DNA of 39,773 bases from an uncultured Bacteroidia bacterium (GTDB lineage: Bacteria; Bacteroidota; Bacteroidia; Bacteroidales; F082): contig CADAVB010000009.1 of NCBI GenBank assembly GCA_902791165.1, forward strand, positions 1 to 39,773. Direction: 5' to 3'. The notes below the pieces were generated by a model, which searched no databases, was not told the DNA's origin, and was given only the letters and a program-made list of their open reading frames with translations. Shown here in pieces: positions 16,513 to 23,159 of this stretch. The position numbers were made by a program, and so were the translations under genes. The stretch's first letter is position 1, and every line of letters starts with the position of its first letter.

Positions 16513-16520
16513 TAATTTTG
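16513..16520 (+). promoter_or_regulatory. -7 box of mltD-DUF4837
   Basis: TAATTTTG matches TAnnTTTG, 34 bases before the mltD ATG. Confidence 0.65.
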
Positions 16521-16554
16521 CGCTTTCATTTAACACAAATCACGCTTTTGTCCT

Positions 16555-18099
16555 ATGAAACATCTTCAACTTTTCGTTTTGTTTTTATTCTCCTGTCCCA
16601 CTCTTTTCGCCCAATCCTTCGACAGCCCGACGCAGGTTGCTGACACCATCGAGGAGGAATACAGCGATCAGGAAATCATCGACCTCAACTCGGGGAAAGC
16701 AGTGGTGGAAGAATCAGCGGTGATGGAAATGTTGGAAGCCGTGAGCAACATCACGTATTTCAAGGATATTTATTTGGACATCGACACGGCCACGATGAAC
16801 GTGTACGGCTATCGTAGCGACGAAATCCCCGTTTTCGACGACGAGGTTTACCAGCAGCGTATCGAGGCATTGGCGTGTCAAACCACCATCCCCTTGACCT
16901 ACAACACCCACGTGAAATCGTTCATCGATCTGTATGCTAACCGTCTTCGCAAACAGTCGAGCCGGATGCTGGGCCTTTCCTACGTCTATTTCCCTATGTT
17001 CGAGGATTTGCTTGATAAATACAACCTTCCGCTTGAGCTGAAATACCTGGCCATGGTAGAATCTGCGCTCAATCCGACGGCAGGATCGCATGCCGGAGCC
17101 AAAGGTCTCTGGCAGTTTATGCTGGGCACGGGCAAGGACTACGGACTGAAAGTAACCTCGCTCATCGATGAGCGCTACGACCCGGTGAAGGAAACCATAG
17201 CAGCTTGCCAATACCTGCAAAGCCTTTATGCCCGTTATGAAGACTGGTTTTTGGTGCTGGCGGCCTACAATTCAGGCCCAGGCACGGTGAACAAGGCCAT
17301 CCTTCGCGCTGGCGGCGTCAGGAATTATTGGGCCATCTGGCCTCACCTGCCCAAGGAAACACGCGGCTATGTGCCGGCTTTCATCGCTGTTACTTACGTT
17401 ATGAACTTCGCCGCCGAGCACAACCTTTATCCCACCAATCCTGGCTTGCTGTTGCATGGCACCGACACGGTGATGGTGCGCGAACAAGTGGGTTTCGACC
17501 AAATCAGCGAGTGTGTCGGCGTGCCGATGGAAGACTTGGTATTCTTCAATCCACAATATACCAAGCGCATCGTCCCCGCCACCCCCGACAATCCCTACTC
17601 CCTGCGAATGCCCATGAAATACGCCCTGCGTTTTGTCCAACTTGAGGACAGCGTTTATGCCTACAAGTCGAAGGCGGAAGTGGTGCGCGAGCAAATCGTG
17701 GAACAGGTGAAAGAAGTGAGCGACAGCTTTACCCACGTGGTGAAACGCGGCGAGAGCCTCGGCAGCATTGCCAAGAAATACCACGTCACCGTTTCGAGCC
17801 TCAAAAAATGGAATCGGCTGAAGAAGGAAACCATCGTCCCGGGGCAACGCCTTACCATCTACCGTTCAGGCGCGCCCATGGCCCAAGTGGGGCATCAACA
17901 AGCCAAGGCCGAAAAATCGACCAAATCCTCCAAGTCGGGTTCCTCAACCGCATCCACCCGTACACACACGGTCAAAAAAGGAGAAACCCTTTCCTCAATC
18001 GGAAGGAAATACAACTGCACTCCTAACGACATCAAGAAATGGAACAACCTGAAGAGCAACAATATCAAAGCAGGACAAAAGCTGAAAATTAAAAAATGA
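16555..18099 (+). CDS. mltD: MltD-like lytic murein transglycosylase with two LysM repeats
   Basis: This enzyme cleaves peptidoglycan glycan strands to make anhydro-muropeptides, for wall remodelling in the periplasm. The 514-residue protein has a signal peptide (to about residue 20, LFAQ) and a GH23 SLT domain. Its catalytic Glu is E169 in AMVESALNP, followed by GAKGLWQFM and AYNSGPGTV. Two LysM peptidoglycan-binding repeats follow, at about 391-437 (THVVKRGESLGSIAKKYHV) and 470-514 (THTVKKGETLSSIGRKYN), joined by a Ser/Lys-rich linker. The last codons overlap the DUF4837 start in ATGA. Order and length match the usual Bacteroidota version, where the two genes also travel together. Confidence 0.94.
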   Translation: MKHLQLFVLFLFSCPTLFAQSFDSPTQVADTIEEEYSDQEIIDLNSGKAVVEESAVMEMLEAVSNITYFKDIYLDIDTATMNVYGYRSDEIPVFDDEVYQQRIEALACQTTIPLTYNTHVKSFIDLYANRLRKQSSRMLGLSYVYFPMFEDLLDKYNLPLELKYLAMVESALNPTAGSHAGAKGLWQFMLGTGKDYGLKVTSLIDERYDPVKETIAACQYLQSLYARYEDWFLVLAAYNSGPGTVNKAILRAGGVRNYWAIWPHLPKETRGYVPAFIAVTYVMNFAAEHNLYPTNPGLLLHGTDTVMVREQVGFDQISECVGVPMEDLVFFNPQYTKRIVPATPDNPYSLRMPMKYALRFVQLEDSVYAYKSKAEVVREQIVEQVKEVSDSFTHVVKRGESLGSIAKKYHVTVSSLKKWNRLKKETIVPGQRLTIYRSGAPMAQVGHQQAKAEKSTKSSKSGSSTASTRTHTVKKGETLSSIGRKYNCTPNDIKKWNNLKSNNIKAGQKLKIKK

Positions 18100-19103
18100 A
18101 GACTATGAAACCTTGTCATCTTTTGTGTCTTTGCATGGCAGTCGGTTTGTTGGCGGCCTGCCACGACAAACCCAACACGGTTCGCAAGGACCGCTCGGCG
18201 GGCGGTACCACCGAAATTCTTGTCGTCACCCAAAACATTGAACAATGGGACGGCATGATAGGCGATTCCATAAAACACTATTTTCTTGACTATCAGTATG
18301 GTTTGCCACAGCCCGAGTCGCAAAACGACTTGGCACATGTCAATGTGAAAGGCTTTTCCGACATGTTCAAGAAGCACAAGTGTATTCTTGAGGTGGAAAT
18401 CAATCCGCATATCGAGTTTGCCAAGGCCGAAACCGCCGAAAACGTGTGGGCAGCCCCCCAACGCTACGTGAAAATCACAGCGCCCAACGCCATGGCTTGG
18501 GTGGAATTGTTTGACAAGCAGAAAGATGTTTATAAACATTGGTTCGACCAAGTGGAGCGCGAGCGCATCTTGAGTGTGTTCCGCCCCTCGGTTGATAACA
18601 ACATCGTAAACGCCATCGGCGAAAAAATGGGCTTCACGATGACGGTTCCGCAGGGTTTCTTCATCGCCAAAAACGAGCCTGATTTTATGTGGATCAGGAA
18701 AGAATTGGAACGCTCAAGTGCCTGCTTGCTGATTTACCAAGTGCCTTATTTGGATACGGCTCAATTCAGTGTGAATAGCCTTGTGGCCATGCGCAACATG
18801 ATGCTTCAAAAACACATCCCGGGTCCATTGGAAGGTTCCTATATGACCACTGAAACCGAGTTTGTTCCACCCATGGTGAGTTATGTGTCCGACTTTCCCG
18901 CAGGCTACACCATCGAAATGCGTGGCATGTGGAAGGTGGAAAACGATTTTATGGGCGGGCCTTTCGTGTCTTACACCTTTGCCGATGGCAAAACAGGCAA
19001 TCTGGTCACCGTGGAGGCCTATTATTACGAGCCCAACCAGAAGAAGCGCAACAACCTTTTGCAACTCGAAGCGATCCTCTACAGCTTGAAATTCGTGGAA
19101 TAG
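18096..19103 (+). CDS. DUF4837-family lipoprotein
   Basis: A 335-residue protein with a lipoprotein signal (VGLLAACHDK, lipid on Cys22), so it is anchored to a membrane facing the periplasm or surface. The rest matches DUF4837: TEILVVTQNIEQWDG, a central PQGFFIAKNEPDFMWIRKE block and a YTIEMRGMWKVEND segment. No enzymatic role is known. It is translationally coupled to mltD by a four-base overlap, which suggests a role in wall turnover or in controlling the transglycosylase; this is inference from context only. A perfect palindrome directly follows its stop codon. Confidence 0.88.
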   Translation: MKTMKPCHLLCLCMAVGLLAACHDKPNTVRKDRSAGGTTEILVVTQNIEQWDGMIGDSIKHYFLDYQYGLPQPESQNDLAHVNVKGFSDMFKKHKCILEVEINPHIEFAKAETAENVWAAPQRYVKITAPNAMAWVELFDKQKDVYKHWFDQVERERILSVFRPSVDNNIVNAIGEKMGFTMTVPQGFFIAKNEPDFMWIRKELERSSACLLIYQVPYLDTAQFSVNSLVAMRNMMLQKHIPGPLEGSYMTTETEFVPPMVSYVSDFPAGYTIEMRGMWKVENDFMGGPFVSYTFADGKTGNLVTVEAYYYEPNQKKRNNLLQLEAILYSLKFVE

Positions 19104-19105
19104 GA

Positions 19106-19121
19106 ACGTTGCGCGCAACGT
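19106..19121. repeat. Perfect 16-bp extragenic palindrome
   Basis: ACGTTGCGCGCAACGT is self-complementary and begins two bases after the DUF4837 stop. No T run follows, so it is not a standard terminator. It sits in the 31-base gap between two convergent genes and may be a REP-type element. Confidence 0.75.
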
Positions 19122-19134
19122 CTGTACCGGTATT

Positions 19135-19503
19135 TCAGCGCTTACGATAAGTAACTACGATTTCCCCCAACGGCGAAGGCGTTTTCGTGACGATTTCGCC
19201 GTTTTTCCATTGCCCGAACAAAACGCCGTCCAAATACAGGTTTTCTTGTCCGTCGGTCGTCAGCTGGCCTCGTGTTTTGGTTTCCAAACCATTGAAAACC
19301 AGAATGGAATCGTTGCTGATGGTGAAACAATTCTGTTTTTCCATCGCGCCGACTTGTTTCACCAATTCGGGCGTGGAGCGTCGTTCGTCGAACTGAACGT
19401 TCACCTTGTCGGCCTTCCATGTGCCGACGAGAGAATCTGTCTTTGGATGGCAGGCACACAACGCAACAGCGAGGCCCAATAGGTAAAGAATCGGTTTCTT
19501 CAT
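19135..19503 (-). CDS. Small lipoprotein, lipocalin-like
   Basis: A 122-residue protein starting MKKPILYLLGLAVALCAC, a lipoprotein signal with lipid on Cys18. The mature part is mostly beta strand and has a lipocalin-like opening (SLVGTWKADKVNVQFDE), alternating strands, and an end rich in basic residues (GEIVVTYRKR). Similar 110-140 residue lipoproteins are common in Bacteroidales and are of unknown function. It has its own -7 box at 19509-19516, six bases from the ATG, so the transcript would be nearly leaderless. A longer in-frame reading upstream runs through the promoter and into the opposite gene and is not used. Confidence 0.75.
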   Translation of the reverse strand: MKKPILYLLGLAVALCACHPKTDSLVGTWKADKVNVQFDERRSTPELVKQVGAMEKQNCFTISNDSILVFNGLETKTRGQLTTDGQENLYLDGVLFGQWKNGEIVTKTPSPLGEIVVTYRKR

Positions 19504-19508
19504 GGCGG

Positions 19509-19516
19509 CAAAATTA
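19509..19516 (-). promoter_or_regulatory. -7 box of the small lipoprotein gene
   Basis: Reverse strand reads TAATTTTG. It is extremely close to the ATG at 19503. Confidence 0.5.
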
Positions 19517-19527
19517 CAAAATTTCTG

Positions 19528-19535
19528 TATTTTTG
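19528..19535 (+). promoter_or_regulatory. -7 box of the HsdR-N-type gene
   Basis: TATTTTTG matches TAnnTTTG, 22 bases before the ATG and 11 bases from the opposing lipoprotein promoter. Confidence 0.65.
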
Positions 19536-19557
19536 TCGGCACAAAACGCATGATTAT

Positions 19558-20001
19558 ATGGCCGAATTCCGATTGCAATGGTTCAAAACGGAGCAGTGCG
19601 AGGGAAAGACTTTCGTCTTCGACCCGTTGCGCCGCCGTTTCGTTGCGCTGACGCCTGAGGAAGAAGTCAGGCAAAAGGTGCTCTATCTTTTGGTGGAGCA
19701 TCTCAAAGTGCCGGCGGGTCTTGTAGCGGTGGAATACTCCGTCAAGGTGAACGGCTTGGATAAGCGCTGCGATGCCGTTGTCTTTGGCGTGGAAGGTCGT
19801 CCGCTGATGGTGGTGGAATGTAAGGCACAGAGCGTGAAAATCACGACCAAGACCCTCGACCAAGCCGTGCGCTATTATTCGGCCTTGCAGCCGAAGTTTC
19901 TATTGCTCTTCAATGGCCACGATTGCCATTGCCTCAAAGTGGAGAACGGCGTTTTGAAGCCTTTGGATCACCTGCCGGATTATTCGGAAATGACCGCTTA
20001 A
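19558..20001 (+). CDS. Stand-alone HsdR N-terminal-like protein (PD-(D/E)XK fold)
   Basis: The 147-residue protein looks like the N-terminal nuclease domain of type I restriction subunit R (HSDR_N_2 type) with no helicase domain. It opens MAEFRLQWFKTEQ and has TPEEEVRQKVLYLL, then the likely metal-binding core D72 (KRCDAVVF) and E87-C-K89 (MVVECKAQ), which is a PD-(D/E)XK pattern. It continues with TTKTLDQAVRYYSALQPKFL. Short proteins of this type are widespread in Bacteroidota without restriction genes beside them, so restriction activity is unlikely; their role is unknown. No hsdM, hsdS or helicase is present here. Its stop abuts the stop of the convergent ROK gene with no base between them, and I see no hairpin there. 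Confidence 0.85.
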   Translation: MAEFRLQWFKTEQCEGKTFVFDPLRRRFVALTPEEEVRQKVLYLLVEHLKVPAGLVAVEYSVKVNGLDKRCDAVVFGVEGRPLMVVECKAQSVKITTKTLDQAVRYYSALQPKFLLLFNGHDCHCLKVENGVLKPLDHLPDYSEMTA

Positions 20002-21099
20002 TCAATCTTTTTTCAACTGCTCCATGGCGTATGCATAGGCACCGATGGCCACTGCCGACGAAGTGCCGAGCTTGGTGATGCCCACGCCGACACGCTTGGT
20101 GGGGTCGTACCAAACATGTTGGTCGCTGAAAGGCACCTTGATCATTTGCCCTGATTTTTCAGTGAAACGAATCATGTCTTGGGCATCCATCAGGTTGTAG
20201 GCTACGGTTTCCATGCGACTGAAGCTGTTGCCGTTGAGGCTGGTGAAAGGCTCGTTCATTTTTTGGATGAGCATGGGCATGAAAACAGGCCACGCGCCTG
20301 AGAGTCCGCCGCCGATAACCACAATGCCGTCGATGAGCGAGATGGCGTTGGCCAGCACATCGGCCAAGGCTGTGGCCAGTTCGTTCCAGGCTTTCAAAGC
20401 GGCCTCTTTGTTGCCGGGCAGTTGCGCTTTGGCAATTTGGTAGATGTCGTAAGGGTGTGGCGTATCCTCGAAAGCGATGCCAGTTTCTCTGCCATACACA
20501 CGGCGCACGGCACGGATGCTGATGCTGTCTTCGGCGCTGGTGGTTGGCAACAGCGGATTGCGGTGTCGGTTGATTTCGCCGCCCGCCGAGTTGTCGCCAT
20601 TCAGCAACACCTTATTAATGACAATGCCGCCGCCGAAGCCAGTTCCCAACGTCACGCCAAGAAGGTTCTTGTAGCGTTTCGGGTTGCGCTGCTGCTCAAG
20701 GAGCTTGTTGACTTCGGGAAGCAGTCCGTTGAGGGCTTCGCCGTAGGCGAACAAGTCGCCGTCGTTATTAATGAACACGGGCACCTGGAACTCGTTTTCG
20801 AGCATGGCTTTCAGCGCCACGCCACCACGGAATGTGGGTAGGTTCTCCAAATCGCCGATGATGCCGTTGGGATAGTCGGCGGGACCAGGGAAGCAGAAAC
20901 TGATGGCCGAAGCCTTTGCACCGCAGCGGGTTTCACATTCGTGGAAGCCGGTGATGAGTTTTTTCAGCACTTCCTCAAGCGAGGGTGCTGCTGAGGGAAT
21001 GGTGAACGGTTCGATGATTTCACGCCAGTCTTGCACCGCCGAGAACTTGAACCCCGTGCCGCCGGCATCAAGGATGAAGATAATGGGATTACTATTCAT
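20002..21099 (-). CDS. ROK-family sugar kinase-like protein
   Basis: ROK proteins are ATP-dependent sugar kinases or related regulators. The 365-residue protein starts at MNSNPIIF (ATG 21099), which overlaps the stop of the upstream exosortase-like gene in ATGA. It shows the phosphate-binding start ILDAGGTGFKFSAV, the catalytic Asp region (FINNDGDLFAYGE), GVTLGTGFGGG and SAGGEINRHRN, with a late IVVIGGGLSGAW. The helix-turn-helix of ROK repressors is absent, so a kinase role is favoured. The CxCGxxGCxE zinc motif typical of glucokinase-type ROK proteins is also absent, so I do not assign a substrate. Tight coupling to an exosortase-like gene is unusual. Confidence 0.85.
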   Translation of the reverse strand: MNSNPIIFILDAGGTGFKFSAVQDWREIIEPFTIPSAAPSLEEVLKKLITGFHECETRCGAKASAISFCFPGPADYPNGIIGDLENLPTFRGGVALKAMLENEFQVPVFINNDGDLFAYGEALNGLLPEVNKLLEQQRNPKRYKNLLGVTLGTGFGGGIVINKVLLNGDNSAGGEINRHRNPLLPTTSAEDSISIRAVRRVYGRETGIAFEDTPHPYDIYQIAKAQLPGNKEAALKAWNELATALADVLANAISLIDGIVVIGGGLSGAWPVFMPMLIQKMNEPFTSLNGNSFSRMETVAYNLMDAQDMIRFTEKSGQMIKVPFSDQHVWYDPTKRVGVGITKLGTSSAVAIGAYAYAMEQLKKD

Positions 21100-21722
21100 T
21101 TTGTTTTGTTTTTTGTTGGTCTGTCTTTGATTTTTTCCACCCAAAACACCCACATTAGGAAGATGATGAAATAGAAAAACACCTTGAAAATATAATCGTG
21201 GGCCAAATGGAACGTGTTGATGTCGGTTTCACCAAAGCGGATATGAATGTTGGGCCACCAAACTTGCATCATAAGAATGCCACAAATCCTAACCACGTTG
21301 GTCCATTCGATGATGACCAATCCGGCTGGAATAAACCATAACTTGTGGCGCCATGGTCCAGGGAAAAGCACCATGAGGAAAATCCAATGCAGCCATTGCT
21401 TGAGGCTGGCACATTCGGGGGCCACAACGACCCGAGCCCAGCCGCCATCGCGGTTTACAGCGGCAAGGATTCGATGGGCCGAAACGGTGGTGATGTCGAT
21501 ATGAAGAAAACGGTCGAGCACTTGGCAGCATTGGCTAAACAACAAATCAACCGACCACACCATCAAGCCGTCGATGGCACCCTTCACTGGCCAATAATCC
21601 AAAGCCTGCCACCCCAGATAGAGATAGTGGAAAGAAATGATTAATAGGATAAACAGCCCCACATTGACCGTGCTGCGGTTTCTCGGATTGTTGCAATATG
21701 TCTTGATGCGTTCGATGCTCAT
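21096..21722 (-). CDS. Exosortase/archaeosortase-family membrane protein
   Basis: Exosortases are multi-pass membrane transpeptidases thought to cut and re-attach proteins bearing a C-terminal sorting tail. The 208-residue protein has about five hydrophobic segments. It keeps a plausible Cys-Arg-His set in the right order: C104 (VVVAPECASLK), R145 (EWTNVVRICGIL) and H172 or H175 (TFHLAHDYIFK). The length resembles the short Bacteroidota types (XrtF-like) rather than the long EpsI-fused form. No gene with a PEP-CTERM-like tail is visible in this window. The stop overlaps the ROK start in ATGA. The assignment rests on the motif pattern rather than overall similarity, so it needs a profile search. 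Confidence 0.72.
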   Translation of the reverse strand: MSIERIKTYCNNPRNRSTVNVGLFILLIISFHYLYLGWQALDYWPVKGAIDGLMVWSVDLLFSQCCQVLDRFLHIDITTVSAHRILAAVNRDGGWARVVVAPECASLKQWLHWIFLMVLFPGPWRHKLWFIPAGLVIIEWTNVVRICGILMMQVWWPNIHIRFGETDINTFHLAHDYIFKVFFYFIIFLMWVFWVEKIKDRPTKNKTK

Positions 21723-21740
21723 AAAAAATGATTGAGGGTG

Positions 21741-21748
21741 CTAAAATA
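21741..21748 (-). promoter_or_regulatory. Possible -7 box of the exosortase-ROK pair
   Basis: Reverse strand reads TATTTTAG, one base from TAnnTTTG, 18 bases before the ATG. Confidence 0.35.
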
Positions 21749-21767
21749 CGGAATAAAGAAATATCCG

Positions 21768-21775
21768 TACCTTTG
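21768..21775 (+). promoter_or_regulatory. -7 box of the mscS-like gene
   Basis: TACCTTTG matches TAnnTTTG, 31 bases before the chosen ATG at 21807 (13 before the alternative at 21789). Confidence 0.7.
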
Positions 21776-21806
21776 CAGCCGAAAAATAATGCGAAAAAAG
21801 TTTGTC

Positions 21807-22715
21807 ATGGAAAACGACACCTTAATTAATGAAGTGACAGAAGTCATCAAAGACGATAGTGCTATCGAGAATATGGCCGATGCGGTGCACCGCATCGCCA
21901 GCACACCGTTCTCGGAGTGGTTTCCCGAAATAATCAAGACCTACGTTGTGCCATTGGCTATCAAGATAGTGATTGCCATCATCGTCCTGTTTTTGGGGCG
22001 CTGGCTCATCAGATTAATCAAAAAAGGCTTGACTAAGGCGATGAACCGCCGTCGTCGCACCGACGAAACGCTCAACTCTTTCCTGATGAGCCTCGTTTCG
22101 GTGCTGCTCACTTTCTTCCTTGTCTTGGCCATCATCGGCATTTTGGGCATTAATACAAGTTCGCTCGTTGCGCTGTTGGCCTCGGCTGGATTGGCCATCG
22201 GCATGGCGTTGAGCGGCACCTTGCAGAATTTTGCTGGTGGTGTGATAATCATGCTGTTCCGCCCATTCAAGGTGAGCGACTATATTTCGGCGCAAGGCTA
22301 CGAGGGATTTGTGAGCGAAATACAAATCTTCAATACGCATTTGCTGACTACCGACAACAAGTCGGTCATTTTGCCCAACGGAGCCCTTGCCACTGGCACG
22401 ATGACCGTTTTTTCGAAACAGGAAACACGCCGCGTGGACTGGATCTTCTCCATCGCCTATGGCGACGATTTCGACAAGGCCAAGGCCGTTTTGAAACGCC
22501 TTTGCGATAACGACAACCGCATCCTGAAAACCCCAGAGCCCTTCATCGAATTGGCGAAACTGAACAATAGTTCGGTTGATATTACCGTGCGTGTATGGGT
22601 GAAAACCCCTGACTATTGGGGCGTGTTTTTCGGTATGAATGAACAGGTTTACAAGGTCTTCTCCGCCGAGGGGCTCCACATCCCCTTCCCGCAAATGGAT
22701 GTGCACATGAAATGA
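21807..22715 (+). CDS. Small-conductance mechanosensitive channel, MscS family
   Basis: MscS channels open under membrane tension and release solutes on osmotic downshock. The 302-residue protein has an acidic cytoplasmic start, then three membrane segments: about 45-65 (IKIVIAIIVLFLGRWLI), 88-110, and the pore helix TM3 (SAGLAIGMALSGTLQNFAGG). These lead into the beta domain (FRPFKVSDYISAQG, VEI-like FVSEIQIFNTHL, ILPNGALATG) and the alpha/beta end. The TM3 Gly/Ala packing pattern is kept. An in-frame ATG at 21789 would add six residues; I prefer 21807 because it leaves room for a leader after the promoter. The gene is divergent from the exosortase-like gene. Confidence 0.94.
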   Translation: MENDTLINEVTEVIKDDSAIENMADAVHRIASTPFSEWFPEIIKTYVVPLAIKIVIAIIVLFLGRWLIRLIKKGLTKAMNRRRRTDETLNSFLMSLVSVLLTFFLVLAIIGILGINTSSLVALLASAGLAIGMALSGTLQNFAGGVIIMLFRPFKVSDYISAQGYEGFVSEIQIFNTHLLTTDNKSVILPNGALATGTMTVFSKQETRRVDWIFSIAYGDDFDKAKAVLKRLCDNDNRILKTPEPFIELAKLNNSSVDITVRVWVKTPDYWGVFFGMNEQVYKVFSAEGLHIPFPQMDVHMK

Positions 22716-22753
22716 TTTTTTTGGGAAAAAGCTTTGCGAATCAAAAAAATGTG

Positions 22754-22761
22754 TATTTTTG
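22754..22761 (+). promoter_or_regulatory. -7 box of rpmB
   Basis: TATTTTTG matches TAnnTTTG, with a possible upstream TTTG element at 22733-22736. It is 47 bases before the rpmB ATG. Confidence 0.75.
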
Positions 22762-22808
22762 CAGCCCGTTTCACAAAGCAATTGTAAATCAAAAAAGGAT
22801 AAATAGTC

Positions 22809-23051
22809 ATGTCAAAAGTTTGTCAAATCACAGGTAAGAAGGTCATGCACGGCAACAACGTTTCTCACTCCAACAAGAAGACTAGAAGAACGTTTGAGCC
22901 GAATCTGAAAATCAAGAAGTTCTATGTTCCGGAATGGGACGAGTGGGTTGTGCTGAAGGTATCGGCTGCCGGTTTGCGCACCATCGACAAGAAGGGCGTT
23001 TACCAGGCTATTCTGGACGCTTCCGCAAAGGGTAACCTCGAACGTTGGTAA
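22809..23051 (+). CDS. rpmB: 50S ribosomal protein L28
   Basis: An 80-residue basic protein with the L28 pattern: [20 protein letters not shown], a [11 protein letters not shown] block, and a C-terminal [17 protein letters not shown] segment. L28 is a late-assembling component of the large ribosomal subunit. In many Bacteroidota, rpmB is followed directly by rpmG (L33) and a small DUF4295 gene. Here neither follows; a strong terminator begins 24 bases after the stop and a TonB-dependent receptor comes next. The gene has a clear promoter of its own and looks intact. Confidence 0.97.
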   Translation: MSKVCQITGKKVMHGNNVSHSNKKTRRTFEPNLKIKKFYVPEWDEWVVLKVSAAGLRTIDKKGVYQAILDASAKGNLERW

Positions 23052-23074
23052 TTTCTTGAAACAGACCGAAATAT

Positions 23075-23105
23075 AGCTGCTGTGCCTGGCATGGCGGCTT
23101 TTTTT
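23075..23105 (+). terminator. Terminator of rpmB
   Basis: An 11-bp stem (AGCTGCTGTGC with GCATGGCGGCT, three G-T pairs) around a 3-base loop is followed by TTTTTT. Confidence 0.85.
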
Positions 23106-23159
23106 GTTTGCAGCGACCCAAATCAGATAATATTTCAGCTTTTTGTCAGTTATCATTTC

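Noticed and set aside
19558-20001. Type I restriction-modification system
   Set aside because: Only a short HsdR-N-like protein is present; no helicase, methylase or specificity subunit is nearby.
20002-21099. Glucokinase assignment for the ROK protein
   Set aside because: The zinc-binding CxCGxxGCxE motif is not seen, so the substrate stays open.
22715-22750. A/T hairpin after mscS as a terminator
   Set aside because: The arms (ATTTTTTTG with CAAAAAAAT) are pure A/T pairs far apart and overlap the rpmB upstream promoter region; stability would be poor.
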